From Bacteroidaceae bacterium (GTDB lineage: Bacteria > Bacteroidota > Bacteroidia > Bacteroidales > Bacteroidaceae), in contig JAGBTN010000013.1 of NCBI GenBank assembly GCA_017631315.1, positions 1 to 49,593 of the forward strand: a stretch of 49,593 bases of DNA, given 5' to 3'. Below, piece by piece: positions 16,905 through 25,767 of the stretch. The position numbers and the translations under genes are program-made. Below the pieces are notes generated by a model. That model was given only the letters and a program-made list of their open reading frames with translations, was not told the origin of the DNA and did not search any database. Positions within the stretch are counted from its first letter, which is position 1. Each line of letters starts with the position of its first letter.

Positions 16905-18239
16905 ATGAAAACAACCCGAAGCAAATACTATAACTCATCACGCTCGTCGCTCCCCTTTGAAGACGGAATGACGAGCGTCAAATACCACAACATCGTCGAC
17001 GACTCACCCGAAACGGCCATACTGGTAGGTCTCATCACACCCAATCAGAATGAGCGTAAGACAACGGAATACCTCGACGAACTTGAATTCCTCGCCGAGA
17101 CCGCAGGAGCAAAGACCGTGCGCCGCTTCACACAACGCATGAACGGCCCCAGCAGTGTCACCTATCTCGGTATAGGCAAACTGCAGGAAATCCGTGCCTA
17201 TATACAGGCAGAAGAAGATGCCGAACGTGAAATATCGATGGTCATCTTCGACGACGAACTCTCTGCCAAACAACTCCGCAACATAGAAAGCGAACTGAAA
17301 GTTAAAGTCCTGGACCGCACAACGCTCATCCTCGACATCTTCGCCATGCGGGCACAAACCGCCAATGCCAAGACACAAGTCGAACTGGCACAGTATCGCT
17401 ATATGCTGCCACGACTGCAACGACTCTGGACACACCTCGAGCGACAAGGTGGCGGCTCAGGCAGTGGCGGCGGCAAAGGCTCGGTGGGACTTCGCGGACC
17501 TGGTGAAACACAGCTCGAAATGGACCGTCGAATCATCCTCAACCGCATGAGCCTGCTCAAACAACGCCTTGCTGAAATCGACAGACAAAAGACAACGCAG
17601 CGAGGAAATCGCGGTCGAATGATTCGTGTGGCACTCGTAGGTTATACCAACGTAGGCAAGAGCACCCTAATGAATCTCCTTGCCAAAAGCGAAGTCTTTG
17701 CAGAAAACAAACTCTTCGCCACACTCGACACAACCGTCCGCAAAGTCATTGTCGACAACCTGCCCTTCCTGCTTTCCGACACCGTGGGTTTCATTCGCAA
17801 GCTACCCACCGACCTTGTCGACTCCTTCAAGAGCACGCTGGACGAGGTGCGAGAGGCAGACCTCCTGCTTCATGTCGTGGATATCAGTCATCCCGACTTC
17901 GAGGACCAAATAAAAGTCGTTGACAAAACACTTGCCGACCTTGATTGCAGCGACAAGCCGCAAATGATAATCTTCAACAAGATTGATGCCTACACCTGGG
18001 AAGAAAAAGATGCCGACGACCTGACACCTGCCACCGCACGCAATGTTTCGCTTCAGGAACTCATACACACATGGATGGCACGACTCGACGGGCAGTGTCT
18101 CTTCATCTCTGCCCAAGAACGCACAAATCTCGATACCTTGAAACAAGTACTATATAATAAGGTAAGAGAAATGCACGTGCAAAAGTACCCCTACAACGAC
18201 TTCCTTTTCCAACACTACGAAGAAGAGGAAACCCAATAA
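16905..18239 (+). CDS. hflX: GTPase HflX
   Basis: HflX binds the large ribosomal subunit and helps split stalled or stress-damaged 70S ribosomes. The protein has 444 residues. The N-terminal HflX domain (ETAILVGLITPNQNERKTTEYLDEL, VTYLGIGKLQEI) is followed by the glycine-rich linker with LRGPGETQLEMDRR (about 196-209). The G domain has G1 GYTNVGKST (246-254), G3 DTVGF (292-296) and G4 NKID (358-361). About 35 residues precede the conserved start, so ATG 16968 is an alternative. It lies 33 bp before the fumarase gene. Confidence 0.95.
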   Translation: MKTTRSKYYNSSRSSLPFEDGMTSVKYHNIVDDSPETAILVGLITPNQNERKTTEYLDELEFLAETAGAKTVRRFTQRMNGPSSVTYLGIGKLQEIRAYIQAEEDAEREISMVIFDDELSAKQLRNIESELKVKVLDRTTLILDIFAMRAQTANAKTQVELAQYRYMLPRLQRLWTHLERQGGGSGSGGGKGSVGLRGPGETQLEMDRRIILNRMSLLKQRLAEIDRQKTTQRGNRGRMIRVALVGYTNVGKSTLMNLLAKSEVFAENKLFATLDTTVRKVIVDNLPFLLSDTVGFIRKLPTDLVDSFKSTLDEVREADLLLHVVDISHPDFEDQIKVVDKTLADLDCSDKPQMIIFNKIDAYTWEEKDADDLTPATARNVSLQELIHTWMARLDGQCLFISAQERTNLDTLKQVLYNKVREMHVQKYPYNDFLFQHYEEEETQ

Positions 18240-18272
18240 GTCAAGAACCAATAAACTCATAAACTAAAGATA

Positions 18273-19913
18273 ATGGCTGAATTCAAGTATGCCCCAATGT
18301 TCCAGATGGGCGAGGACAAGACAGAATACCGCCTCCTGACAAAAGAAGGCGTCACTGTCAGCGAGTTCGAAGGCAAGGAGATTGTCAAAGTCTCCCCCGA
18401 AGCACTGACTTTGCTGGCTCAACAGGCTTTCCACGATGTGGAGTTCATGCTTCGCAGAGAACACAACCTGCAGGTGGCTCAAATCCTGAACGACCCCGAT
18501 GCTAGCGAGAATGACAAGTATGTTGCCCTCCAGTTCCTGCGTAATGCCGAAACTGCCTGCAAGGGAATCCTGCCCTTCTGCCAGGACACTGGTACTGCCA
18601 TCATTCATGGCGAGAAGGGTCAGCAGATTTGGACTGGCTTCGAGGACGAGGAAGCACTCTCTCGTGGCGTGTTTAACACCTTCACACAAGACAACCTTCG
18701 CTACTCGCAGAATGCTCCTCTCAATATGTACGACGAGGTAAACACCAAATGCAACCTGCCGGCACAGATTGACATCGAAGCCTGCGAGGGTGCAGAATAC
18801 CGTTTCGTTATGGTGGCTAAAGGTGGCGGTTCTGCCAACAAGACCTACTTCTACCCCATGACCAAGGCAACCATCCAGAACGAAAGCACACTGCTTCCCT
18901 TCCTTGTTGAAGAAATGAAGCACTTGGGAACGGCTGCCTGCCCGCCTTACCATATTGCCTTCGTCATTGGTGGCACTTCAGCAGAAAAGAACTTGCTCAC
19001 AGTCAAATTGGCGTCCATCAAGTACTATGACTCTCTGCCCACCACTGGCGACGAGACTGGTCGCGCTTTCCGCGACATTGACCTCGAACAGAAACTCCTC
19101 GAAGAGGCCCATAAGATTGGTCTCGGTGCACAGTTCGGAGGCAAATATCTGGCTCACGATATCCGTGTAATCCGCCTGCCTCGCCACGGTGCAAGTTGCC
19201 CCATCGGCATGGGTGTAAGTTGCTCTGCCGACCGCAACATCAAGGCAAAAATCAACCGCGACGGCATTTGGCTGGAGAAGATGGACGATTGTCCTGGCGA
19301 ACTTATTCCCGAAGAACTGCGTCAGCCCGGTGAGGGTGGCAAGGGAATAGACATCGACCTCGATAAGGGCATTGATGCCGTTCGTGCAGAACTCAGCAAA
19401 TATCCCGTTTCTACTCGTGTTAATCTTCGTGGCACCATCATCGTGGCTCGCGACATTGCCCACGCGAAACTCAAGGCGCGTCTCGATGCTGGAGAAGGTA
19501 TGCCGCAGTACTTCAAGGATCATCCCGTACTCTATGCCGGTCCGGCCAAGACTCCGGAAGGCTATCCCTGTGGCTCCATGGGACCGACTACCGCAGGCCG
19601 CATGGACCCCTACGTTGATGAATTCCAGGCGAATGGTGGCAGCCTTGTGATGATTGCAAAGGGCAATCGCACACAACAGGTAACAGATGCTTGCAAGAAA
19701 CACGGCGGCTTCTACCTCGGCACCATTGGTGGCGTGGCTGCAGTTCTGTCGCAGAGCAGCATCAAGAGCATCGAATGTGTGGAGTATCCCGAACTCGGCA
19801 TGGAAGCCATCTGGAAGATAACTGTGGAGGACTTCCCCGCCTTCATCCTTGTTGACGACAAGGGCAACGATTTCTTCAAGCAACTCAAGCCCTGGTGCTC
19901 CGGTTGCAAGTAA
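18273..19913 (+). CDS. Class I fumarate hydratase (iron-sulfur, FumA/FumB type)
   Basis: The enzyme interconverts fumarate and malate, here probably in the reductive branch leading to succinate in an anaerobe. The 546 residues contain the fused alpha and beta parts. The likely 4Fe-4S ligands are Cys103 ([10 protein letters not shown]), Cys223 (TAACPPYH) and Cys317 ([12 protein letters not shown]), at spacings close to E. coli FumA. The beta part ends with [16 protein letters not shown]...[13 protein letters not shown] and a final LKPWCSGCK. Oxygen sensitivity is expected for this class. Two hairpins follow the stop codon. Confidence 0.95.
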   Translation: MAEFKYAPMFQMGEDKTEYRLLTKEGVTVSEFEGKEIVKVSPEALTLLAQQAFHDVEFMLRREHNLQVAQILNDPDASENDKYVALQFLRNAETACKGILPFCQDTGTAIIHGEKGQQIWTGFEDEEALSRGVFNTFTQDNLRYSQNAPLNMYDEVNTKCNLPAQIDIEACEGAEYRFVMVAKGGGSANKTYFYPMTKATIQNESTLLPFLVEEMKHLGTAACPPYHIAFVIGGTSAEKNLLTVKLASIKYYDSLPTTGDETGRAFRDIDLEQKLLEEAHKIGLGAQFGGKYLAHDIRVIRLPRHGASCPIGMGVSCSADRNIKAKINRDGIWLEKMDDCPGELIPEELRQPGEGGKGIDIDLDKGIDAVRAELSKYPVSTRVNLRGTIIVARDIAHAKLKARLDAGEGMPQYFKDHPVLYAGPAKTPEGYPCGSMGPTTAGRMDPYVDEFQANGGSLVMIAKGNRTQQVTDACKKHGGFYLGTIGGVAAVLSQSSIKSIECVEYPELGMEAIWKITVEDFPAFILVDDKGNDFFKQLKPWCSGCK

Positions 19914-19941
19914 TAAAACATCTACTGTCGAATCTACAAAA

Positions 19942-19975
19942 TAGGTGTGCCTTTCTGGTCGGAAAGGTACACCTA
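19942..19975 (+). terminator. First hairpin after the fumarase gene
   Basis: TAGGTGTGCCTTTC pairs with GGAAAGGTACACCTA with one mismatch across a TGGTC loop. It is followed by AATTC rather than a T run, so it may protect the 3' end more than terminate. Confidence 0.55.
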
Positions 19976-19982
19976 ATTCAAC

Positions 19983-20022
19983 AACAAGGGCTGTTAAGTT
20001 TGACGACTTAGCAGCCCTTGTT
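19983..20022. terminator. Second, strong hairpin between convergent genes
   Basis: AACAAGGGCTGTTAAGT and ACTTAGCAGCCCTTGTT form a 17-bp stem with one mismatch, followed by TTATCTG on the plus strand. It separates the fumarase gene from the convergent Gly/Arg-rich protein gene. Confidence 0.75.
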
Positions 20023-20031
20023 TTATCTGTA

Positions 20032-21000
20032 CTATCTGCGGCCCGAACGACCACCGCCTCCGCCACGGCTACCTCCGCCACTGACACCGCCTCCTCGGGA
20101 AGAACCTCTGAAACCGGAAACACCGCCGCTGCGGTTGGCATTGCTATGGCTTGGGCGCGCAACCATCTGGTTGCTTCTTGCAGGAGACTGACGCATGACG
20201 CTTCCACTCATTCTCGAACTGCTGCCATCGAAGGAGTTGCCCCGCCTCATGCCTTCACCTCTGTTCATGCTGCCACGGTTGCTCCCTATACCTCGATTCC
20301 TGCCATTATCACCACGATCCACCGCGTCTCCGGACGGACGGGTTGTTCCGGAATGCACGCCGGAACCTGGTCGGCCGCCATTCGGGCGATGGTCGTTGCC
20401 GCGCTGCCCGTTGAAGTCGATGTGATAACCTCTGCCATTGATGCGATGGCCGCCATTGTGACCACCTGCACCAGGACGGTGACCGCCACCATGTCCAACA
20501 GCAGGACGGTGCCTGTCGTGGCCTCTCAAACCGCCATTCCAAACAGGACGACGATGCGCATAAAAGCCGTCACGGAAATGAATTCTGCCATGTCCGCCAC
20601 GATAGGAAAGACATACATGAGGACGAGCATAGTAGAAGTGACTACGATTGTAATAACTGTAGACCGGGAAGAACCAACCGCTCGAACGCCATATCACGGG
20701 ACGAAGGAAATAGTCGGCAGCAGAGAAAAGAGCATACTGCCAATCGTGCAAGATGCAACGCAAGTCGTGAAGACGGTATGTGTAATAGTTTCCGTAGAGG
20801 TCGGATGGAGAATCTACACGAAGGAAATAGTCGAAATTTATTTCGTAAGCATCGTTGTACTGCTGCTCATTAAGATTGAGTTCGTACGCCATCTTGTCCG
20901 TCAGATAGAACGCCTCTGCCTGTGCACGTTCGAAACTCATTGCCCTGGCACCCATCCAGGCTGCCATCAAAAGCATTGCGGAGAGAATAAACCTTTTCAT
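20032..21000 (-). CDS. Exported protein with Gly/Arg/His-rich low-complexity tail
   Basis: The protein has 322 residues with a signal peptide (1-20, ending ARA). Residues 21-140 are folded-looking and aromatic (FYLTDKMAYELNLNEQQYNDAYEIN, then ILHDWQYALFSAADYFLRPVIW and many Tyr/His/Trp). From about residue 140 the protein is a His/Gly/Arg/Asn/Ser-rich tail ending in runs of SRGGG-type repeats. I recall similar N-terminal regions in Bacteroidales hypothetical proteins but no function. The opposite-strand frame of similar length (19945-21060) is rejected because it lacks a signal and reads as a low-complexity shadow. A -7 box lies just upstream. Confidence 0.8.
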   Translation of the reverse strand: MKRFILSAMLLMAAWMGARAMSFERAQAEAFYLTDKMAYELNLNEQQYNDAYEINFDYFLRVDSPSDLYGNYYTYRLHDLRCILHDWQYALFSAADYFLRPVIWRSSGWFFPVYSYYNRSHFYYARPHVCLSYRGGHGRIHFRDGFYAHRRPVWNGGLRGHDRHRPAVGHGGGHRPGAGGHNGGHRINGRGYHIDFNGQRGNDHRPNGGRPGSGVHSGTTRPSGDAVDRGDNGRNRGIGSNRGSMNRGEGMRRGNSFDGSSSRMSGSVMRQSPARSNQMVARPSHSNANRSGGVSGFRGSSRGGGVSGGGSRGGGGGRSGRR

Positions 21001-21028
21001 AACTCTGTCGTTTTAATTGTTTCTGATG

Positions 21029-21036
21029 CAAAGATA
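21029..21036 (-). promoter_or_regulatory. -7 promoter box for the Gly/Arg-rich protein
   Basis: Reads TATCTTTG on the minus strand, 29 bp before the ATG. Confidence 0.55.
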
Positions 21037-21096
21037 CGGCAAAAACGACAGGTCTTGTGAGGATTTTCCCTAAAGAAGAGGGGAAAATGCCTATGC

Positions 21097-22245
21097 TTAA
21101 TCCATACGGTCTCTGTAGTCCTCGTAGGTGTAACGACGGAGTTCCTCGCGCGTTCCGTCTTCATGCTCCAAGACAATGGACGGGTGCATGATGCCATTGA
21201 ACATGGTAGTCTTGACCGTTGTATAGTGTATCATGTCCTCAAAGACTATCTCCTGCCCCACTTGTAAAGGCGCAACAAAACGCCAACTGCCCATATAATC
21301 GCCACTCAAGCAACTGTTGCCACCAAGACGATATATGTTCTTCTCCTTCGCATCGGGCAACGAAGCAGCCTCGAAGGGCTGAGTCTCAGCTCCTCGTACC
21401 ACTGGCTGATAAGGCATTTCCAGGCAGTCGGGCATGTGGCAGGTAAAGGATACGTTCAGAATTGCAGTCTGTGTCCCATGATTCTCTACGATATCCACAA
21501 CCTCACTGACCAGCGGACCGGTCTGCCATGCAAAGGCACTGCCGGGTTCAAGTATGACGCGCAGATGCGGATAGCGCTGGCGTAAGCCCTTTAATATATT
21601 AATAAGGTGTTCGACATCGTAATCCTTGCGCGTCATAAGGTGTCCGCCGCCAAGGTTGAGCCACTTGAGTTGTGGGAACCAACGACTGAACTTCGCCTCG
21701 AGGTGCTCAAGGGTATGTTCCAATGCCGAAGCGGGACTTTCGCAATGACAATGACAATGGAAGCCCTCAATGCCTGCCGGAAGTTGTTCGGGCAACTGCT
21801 CTGCAAGCACTCCGAAACGACTGCCTTTGGCACAGGGGTTGTACAATTCTGTCTCTATCTCACTATATTCCGGATTGACCCGTAAGCCATAAGACACATA
21901 ATGTTCGGTGAATTGGGCAATTTTCGGCTTCATCCGCTCGTATTGCGAAAGAGAATTGAAGGTGACATGACCACTGCAATGCAGTATTTCCTCGAACTCG
22001 TCCGCCTCATACGCAGGGCTATATGTGTGAGCAAGAGAGCCAAATTCTTCGAGCGAAAGGCGTGCTTCGCAGAGACTGCTTGCGGTAGTATGCTCGATGA
22101 ATTCGCGGAAAATAGGGAAAGTACGCCATAAAGCAAAGGCTTTAAAAGCAAGTATAATCTCCACATCTGCCTCGTCTGCCACTCGTTTGATGAGTTGCAG
22201 GTTGCGACGAAGCAAGGATTCTTGAAGAAGATAATAGGGCCGCAC
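21097..22245 (-). CDS. nspC: Carboxynorspermidine decarboxylase
   Basis: The PLP enzyme decarboxylates carboxynorspermidine or carboxyspermidine, the last step of the alternative polyamine route. The 382 residues show the alanine-racemase-fold decarboxylase layout: ILAFKAFALW with the PLP lysine Lys35, the YGLRVNPEYSEIETELYNPCAKGSRFG segment typical of NspC, a HCHCHC cluster, WLNLGGGH and LEPGSAFAWQTG for phosphate binding, and the C-terminal SFTCHMPDCLEMPY with the active-site Cys/Asp. The partner dehydrogenase gene is not in this window. It lies 40 bp after the PCMD gene on the same strand and may share its transcript. Confidence 0.93.
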   Translation of the reverse strand: MRPYYLLQESLLRRNLQLIKRVADEADVEIILAFKAFALWRTFPIFREFIEHTTASSLCEARLSLEEFGSLAHTYSPAYEADEFEEILHCSGHVTFNSLSQYERMKPKIAQFTEHYVSYGLRVNPEYSEIETELYNPCAKGSRFGVLAEQLPEQLPAGIEGFHCHCHCESPASALEHTLEHLEAKFSRWFPQLKWLNLGGGHLMTRKDYDVEHLINILKGLRQRYPHLRVILEPGSAFAWQTGPLVSEVVDIVENHGTQTAILNVSFTCHMPDCLEMPYQPVVRGAETQPFEAASLPDAKEKNIYRLGGNSCLSGDYMGSWRFVAPLQVGQEIVFEDMIHYTTVKTTMFNGIMHPSIVLEHEDGTREELRRYTYEDYRDRMD

Positions 22246-22285
22246 GTTTATAGAGTCTAAGGGATTATGAAAATTGTCTTTGCTG

Positions 22286-23251
22286 TTAATACACCAACTT
22301 CACGTTGTCAATCCAAAGCGTATTGCCGATTGAGCCAACGTAAGCACCGCCATGGCTGCTGTCGAACTTGAGAACGATGTGGGTTGGCGTTTCGTCGGCC
22401 TTCGCCCAGCCTTCTTCCTGTATGGGTACGTTCTTACCTTTGCTGTTGAGGGCATAGAAGACATTGTCGCCATTCATCAGCCTCATGTCTTGGTTGTAGA
22501 AACTTTCTTTTGTTATGTCTCCGTAGTGTATGGTAAAGGTCTGCCCCTCTTTCCAGTCGGTGTTGTGGCTGAAATTATGCTTCAGCGTGCCGATTCTGAG
22601 AGCATGGATGTTGCCGTCGGCGTCTTCCCAACGCTTCTGCAGTAGGCATGTCACTTGTCCCATGTCCTTTCCGGGTATTGTCTGGCGGCGACTGAAGCCT
22701 GTTTCGCGAATGCGCTTTGTGTCTGGTGTATGGTATTTGTAGTCGAACTTGACTGCCTTGGGTCTTTTGTTGAATGGTACACCAATGCTCATCTTGCTCA
22801 TGGGGTCGTTCGAACTTGTGATTGGCTCGAGGAGTGTGCCCAGGAAGAGACTGCCGGTGGCGAGGACACTGATGTTGACGATGCCTATGGCCTTGCAGCT
22901 GACGATGTGCGTATAGAGTTTAGCGCATTGTCCGTTGTCGTGTTTGTCGGGAAAGACACTGACGTTGGTCTTGACTACACCTGCCACCTTGGCATAGACG
23001 TTGCTGCACGCCCAGGGTGAACCGCCCTGATTGGTGTAGGCACGAGCCCCGTCGAAGGTGCCTGTGGGGCCTACCTCATAGAGTGTTTGTGTCTTGCCTC
23101 CCACAAATATGCTTTCTTTGATTGTGCGAGTAATCCAGGAATTGAAGTCGCCATATTTCAGCATTTCCTCTTCCGCCGACATGGTGAAGGGGAAAAGGAG
23201 GCTTAAGGCCAAGAAAACAGATGCGTATAAAACTTTTCTTCTTTTCAACAT
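22286..23251 (-). CDS. PCMD-domain secreted protein
   Basis: The protein has 321 residues with a signal peptide (1-25, ending MSA). MLKYGDFNSWITRTIKESIFVGGKTQTLYEVGPTG is not written further here, but the start pattern GDFNSW...GGKTQTLYEVGP, then GSPWACSNVYAKVAGVVKT, GSLFLGTLLEPI and PFNKRPKAVKFDYKY, is that of the putative carbohydrate metabolism domain (PCMD) of Bacteroidetes. The ending NTLWIDNVKLVY is a jelly-roll carbohydrate-binding style strand. Its role is unknown but probably glycan-related at the cell surface. It has its own -7 box and is followed by nspC. Confidence 0.8.
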   Translation of the reverse strand: MLKRRKVLYASVFLALSLLFPFTMSAEEEMLKYGDFNSWITRTIKESIFVGGKTQTLYEVGPTGTFDGARAYTNQGGSPWACSNVYAKVAGVVKTNVSVFPDKHDNGQCAKLYTHIVSCKAIGIVNISVLATGSLFLGTLLEPITSSNDPMSKMSIGVPFNKRPKAVKFDYKYHTPDTKRIRETGFSRRQTIPGKDMGQVTCLLQKRWEDADGNIHALRIGTLKHNFSHNTDWKEGQTFTIHYGDITKESFYNQDMRLMNGDNVFYALNSKGKNVPIQEEGWAKADETPTHIVLKFDSSHGGAYVGSIGNTLWIDNVKLVY

Positions 23252-23276
23252 AAAAACATCAATTACTTTTTCTGTG

Positions 23277-23284
23277 CAAAGATA
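23277..23284 (-). promoter_or_regulatory. -7 promoter box for the PCMD gene
   Basis: Reads TATCTTTG on the minus strand, 26 bp before the ATG. Confidence 0.55.
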
Positions 23285-23367
23285 TATGCTTTTGGGGATT
23301 TAGCCAACAAATTAAGATTATTTGACAGTAAAAGGCGAATTACGGAGTAATACGGAAGACCTTTTTC

Positions 23368-23973
23368 TCAACGATAGAGGTTTTTGTCCTTTATCTCCTC
23401 CCAGACAACCGGCGGCAGCCCCTCGCCATTGTAATCGGGTTCGGAGGCTATGCGGCGGCGAATCTCGGTGCTGCTGATGTCGAGCAAAGGTGTATCGACC
23501 ACTGTGACGTTGGGCGGAACGTTGCAACACGTATAGCCCGGACGGGGATAGACTATGAGGCGATAGGCAGAGAGAATGTCGTCGCTGCGATACCAGCGAT
23601 GGAAGCGTTCCCAGTTGTCGGCGCCTATGACGAGGACAAACTCACGGTCGGGATGCTCCTGGCTCAGGGCTGTGAGTGTGTTGTACATATAGGATGGCCT
23701 GGGAAGCGTGAACTCACGGTCGCAGACCTCCACCTTCGGTTCGTGGGCCACAGCCATACGCGTCAAGCGAAGCCGCAGAGCATCGTCGAGCAGGCTGTCG
23801 TCCACCTTAAAAGGGTTCTGCGGAGAGACCAAAAGCCAGATTTCATCGACAAATTCAGTCTCTGCCAAAGCCTTCGCCAGACAGACGTGTCCTCGATGAA
23901 TCGGGTTGAAACTGCCCCCATATATGCCGGTAATGATTTTGCGCTCCGTCATACCCATAGCAGATTTCTTCAT
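23368..23973 (-). CDS. nadD: Nicotinate-nucleotide adenylyltransferase
   Basis: NadD joins nicotinate mononucleotide and ATP to form deamido-NAD in NAD synthesis. The 201 residues contain the nucleotidyltransferase signature GIYGGSFNPIHRGHVCLAKAL (T/HxGH class: GSFNPIHRGH near residues 20-29), WLLVSPQNPFK, VIGADNWERFHRWYR and the C-terminal ISSTEIRRRI motif. Three ATGs (23973, 23958, 23952) are possible starts; the last, MTERKIITG, is nearest the conserved domain. It lies 257 bp after gmk on the same strand, with the repeat array between them. Confidence 0.93.
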   Translation of the reverse strand: MKKSAMGMTERKIITGIYGGSFNPIHRGHVCLAKALAETEFVDEIWLLVSPQNPFKVDDSLLDDALRLRLTRMAVAHEPKVEVCDREFTLPRPSYMYNTLTALSQEHPDREFVLVIGADNWERFHRWYRSDDILSAYRLIVYPRPGYTCCNVPPNVTVVDTPLLDISSTEIRRRIASEPDYNGEGLPPVVWEEIKDKNLYR

Positions 23974-24128
23974 TAGTCTTAGTCGCCCAAAAAGAGACTA
24001 ATAATTTCTATTACCACCCAAACTACGAAGCAAATGAATAGTATTGTTAAGTCCATCGCAAATATTTTTTTAGTCCATCTACATTTGTGCCAAGCGTCCC
24101 CTTTCGCACATTGAGTAAGTATCCTAAA

Positions 24129-24147
24129 GCCTATTTGGGAAATAGGC
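24129..24147 (-). terminator. Perfect short hairpin after gmk
   Basis: GCCTATTT and AAATAGGC form an 8-bp stem around GGG; on the minus strand it is followed by TTTAGG. It could end the yicC-gmk transcript before nadD. Confidence 0.4.
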
Positions 24148-24234
24148 TAACGTATTTGAACAAAATGGTTAAGCATTATTGTCCGAAAGGTTAACCATTC
24201 CAGCAATAATCCTTAACCTATTTTCTGCCATCAG
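24147..24234. repeat. 22-bp-periodic array next to gmk
   Basis: TTAA cores stand at 24169, 24191 and 24213, exactly 22 bp apart; a degenerate CTAA unit stands 22 bp before the first. Units read TTAAGCATTATT, TTAACCATTCC and TTAACCTATTTT. The same period and unit occur at 30071-30158. The array abuts and slightly overlaps the gmk stop codon (24231-24233). Confidence 0.7.
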
Positions 24235-24800
24235 CCAAGGAAGCCTTCCAACAAGGCTACCGCCTCTTGTTTGGCCACCTCAAGATTGTCGTTCACGAGG
24301 ATGCGGTCGAACTGCGAAGCGAAGGACATTTCATACTCCGCCTTAGCCAGACGTTGTTCAATTTGCCCCATTTCATCGGTATTTCTGCCTATCAGGCGTT
24401 CCCGAAGAACCTCAACCGAAGGCGGCTGAATGAAGACACTTAGAGCAGCCTCGCCATAGTATTTCTTAATGTTTATGCCGCCCTTGACATCAACATCGAA
24501 CACCACATTCTTGCCGGCAGCCAGCTTTTCCTCCACCTGACTCTTGAGCGTTCCGTAGAATCGGCCTTCGTAAACCTCCTCGTACTCAAGGAAATCGTCC
24601 GCCTCAATGTGGCGTCTGAACTCTTCCGCAGAGAGGAAATAATAGTCCACCCCGTCCTGTTCCTGGCCGCGCGGCGGCCTGCTGGTGGCACTCACGCTGA
24701 AAGCCAGGCGGAACTCCGGATGCTCCTTCATCAAAAAGTTCACTATCGTACTCTTTCCGCTTCCCGAAGGCGCAGAAACAATCAAGACCTTTCCCTTCAT
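24231..24800 (-). CDS. gmk: Guanylate kinase
   Basis: Gmk phosphorylates GMP (and dGMP) to GDP with ATP. The 189 residues begin MKGKVLIVSAPSGSGKST with the P-loop (SAPSGSGKST, about 9-18), then SVSATSRPPRGQEQDGVDYYF, the GMP-binding region, and YEEVYEGRFYGT. Length is normal for the family. The start lies 1 bp after the yicC stop codon, so the two are translationally close and probably one operon. Confidence 0.96.
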   Translation of the reverse strand: MKGKVLIVSAPSGSGKSTIVNFLMKEHPEFRLAFSVSATSRPPRGQEQDGVDYYFLSAEEFRRHIEADDFLEYEEVYEGRFYGTLKSQVEEKLAAGKNVVFDVDVKGGINIKKYYGEAALSVFIQPPSVEVLRERLIGRNTDEMGQIEQRLAKAEYEMSFASQFDRILVNDNLEVAKQEAVALLEGFLG

Positions 24801-24801
24801 G

Positions 24802-25680
24802 CTACATTACGTTCAATACCTGTTCCTTAATCTGTTCCAGTTCGTCCTTCATCTTCACCACGAGGTTTTGCATCTCTGCCAAGTTGCTTTTGCTACCCGT
24901 GGTGTTAATCTCACGACCCATCTCCTGTGCGATGAAACCGAGCTTTTTGCCCTGTCCGTGACCCTCGTCCATCGTCTTGCGGAAGTAGTCCAGATGATTC
25001 GCCAGACGCTGCTTCTCCTCGTTGATGTCCAACTTCTCGATGTAGTAAATCATCTCCTGCTCCAGACGATTGCGGTCGTACTGCACCTCTGGTATGGAAG
25101 CCAGGCCCTCGGTGATGCGCTGGCGGATTTTCTCCACACGCATCTTCTCGTAAGGCTCAATGCCGGCAAGCAAAGCGGCAATGTTGTCCAACTTCTCTTC
25201 AAACTTCTTCTGCAAAGCCTCGCCCTCCTGTTGGCGGAAAGTCATGAGCTGACCAATGGCATTCTGCACCACATCCCGGGCAACCTGCCATTCCTCCTCA
25301 GAAAGCTCCTGCTGCGTCTCGCTGCGCGACAACACATCCGGCATACGCATCAGCGTTTGCCAATAGTCAGCAGGAGCAGGTATGCCATACCTCTGCGATA
25401 TTTCCTCCATCTGACAATAGTAAGCCGAAACCAACTCACCGTTTATCAAACCCGCATTCACATGATCCAGTTGTTCCACCCAAAGACAGAACTCCACCTT
25501 GCCACGCTCCAGGCTCTGCGTCAGCATTGCACGCACCTCCATCTCCTTCTCGCGATAGACAGAAGCAATACGCGTTGAAAGGTCCAGCGCCTTACTGTTA
25601 AGAGATTTCACCTCTGCTGTAATCTTCTTTCCTTGGAATTCGGCCGAGGCTTTGCCGTATCCAGTCATCGATAATATCAT
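24802..25680 (-). CDS. YicC/YloC family endoribonuclease
   Basis: Starting at ATG 25680 the protein has 292 residues and opens MILSMTGYGKASAEF, the hallmark MTGYG start of the YicC/YloC family. The middle and C terminus match the family: LNSKALDLSTRI near residue 30 and the end LGFIAQEMGREINTTGSKSN, with an acidic metal-binding set. Members act as RNases in mRNA decay. The frame is open further to 25785, but the -7 box at 25701-25708 lies inside that extension, so 25680 is the better start. It precedes gmk, as often in bacteria. Confidence 0.92.
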   Translation of the reverse strand: MILSMTGYGKASAEFQGKKITAEVKSLNSKALDLSTRIASVYREKEMEVRAMLTQSLERGKVEFCLWVEQLDHVNAGLINGELVSAYYCQMEEISQRYGIPAPADYWQTLMRMPDVLSRSETQQELSEEEWQVARDVVQNAIGQLMTFRQQEGEALQKKFEEKLDNIAALLAGIEPYEKMRVEKIRQRITEGLASIPEVQYDRNRLEQEMIYYIEKLDINEEKQRLANHLDYFRKTMDEGHGQGKKLGFIAQEMGREINTTGSKSNLAEMQNLVVKMKDELEQIKEQVLNVM

Positions 25681-25700
25681 AATTACTGAACTATTTTGTG

Positions 25701-25708
25701 CAAAAGTA
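25701..25708 (-). promoter_or_regulatory. -7 promoter box for yicC-gmk
   Basis: Reads TACTTTTG on the minus strand (TAnnTTTG), 20 bp before ATG 25680, in the divergent yicC/tsaB region. Confidence 0.55.
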
Positions 25709-25730
25709 CAGATTTTTGGCGAGAAATTAG

Positions 25731-25738
25731 TACATTTG
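25731..25738 (+). promoter_or_regulatory. -7 promoter box for the tsaB operon
   Basis: TACATTTG (TAnnTTTG) lies 29 bp before the tsaB ATG and 22 bp from the divergent yicC box. Confidence 0.55.
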
Positions 25739-25767
25739 CAGCGCAAATTATAAATAATAAGTAGCGA

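Noticed and set aside
18978-20207. 409-codon minus-strand frame opposite the fumarase gene
   Set aside because: It runs through the fumarase gene, two terminator hairpins and the Gly/Arg-rich protein gene; no family is recognisable.
19945-21060. 371-codon plus-strand frame opposite the Gly/Arg-rich protein
   Set aside because: The minus-strand product has a signal peptide and a promoter box; the plus-strand frame is Thr/Ala/Val low-complexity sequence complementary to Gly/Arg codons.
24147-24234. Array considered as a CRISPR
   Set aside because: Units are 22 bp from start to start with no room for spacers, and no cas genes are present. It is a periodic motif array, not repeat-spacer.
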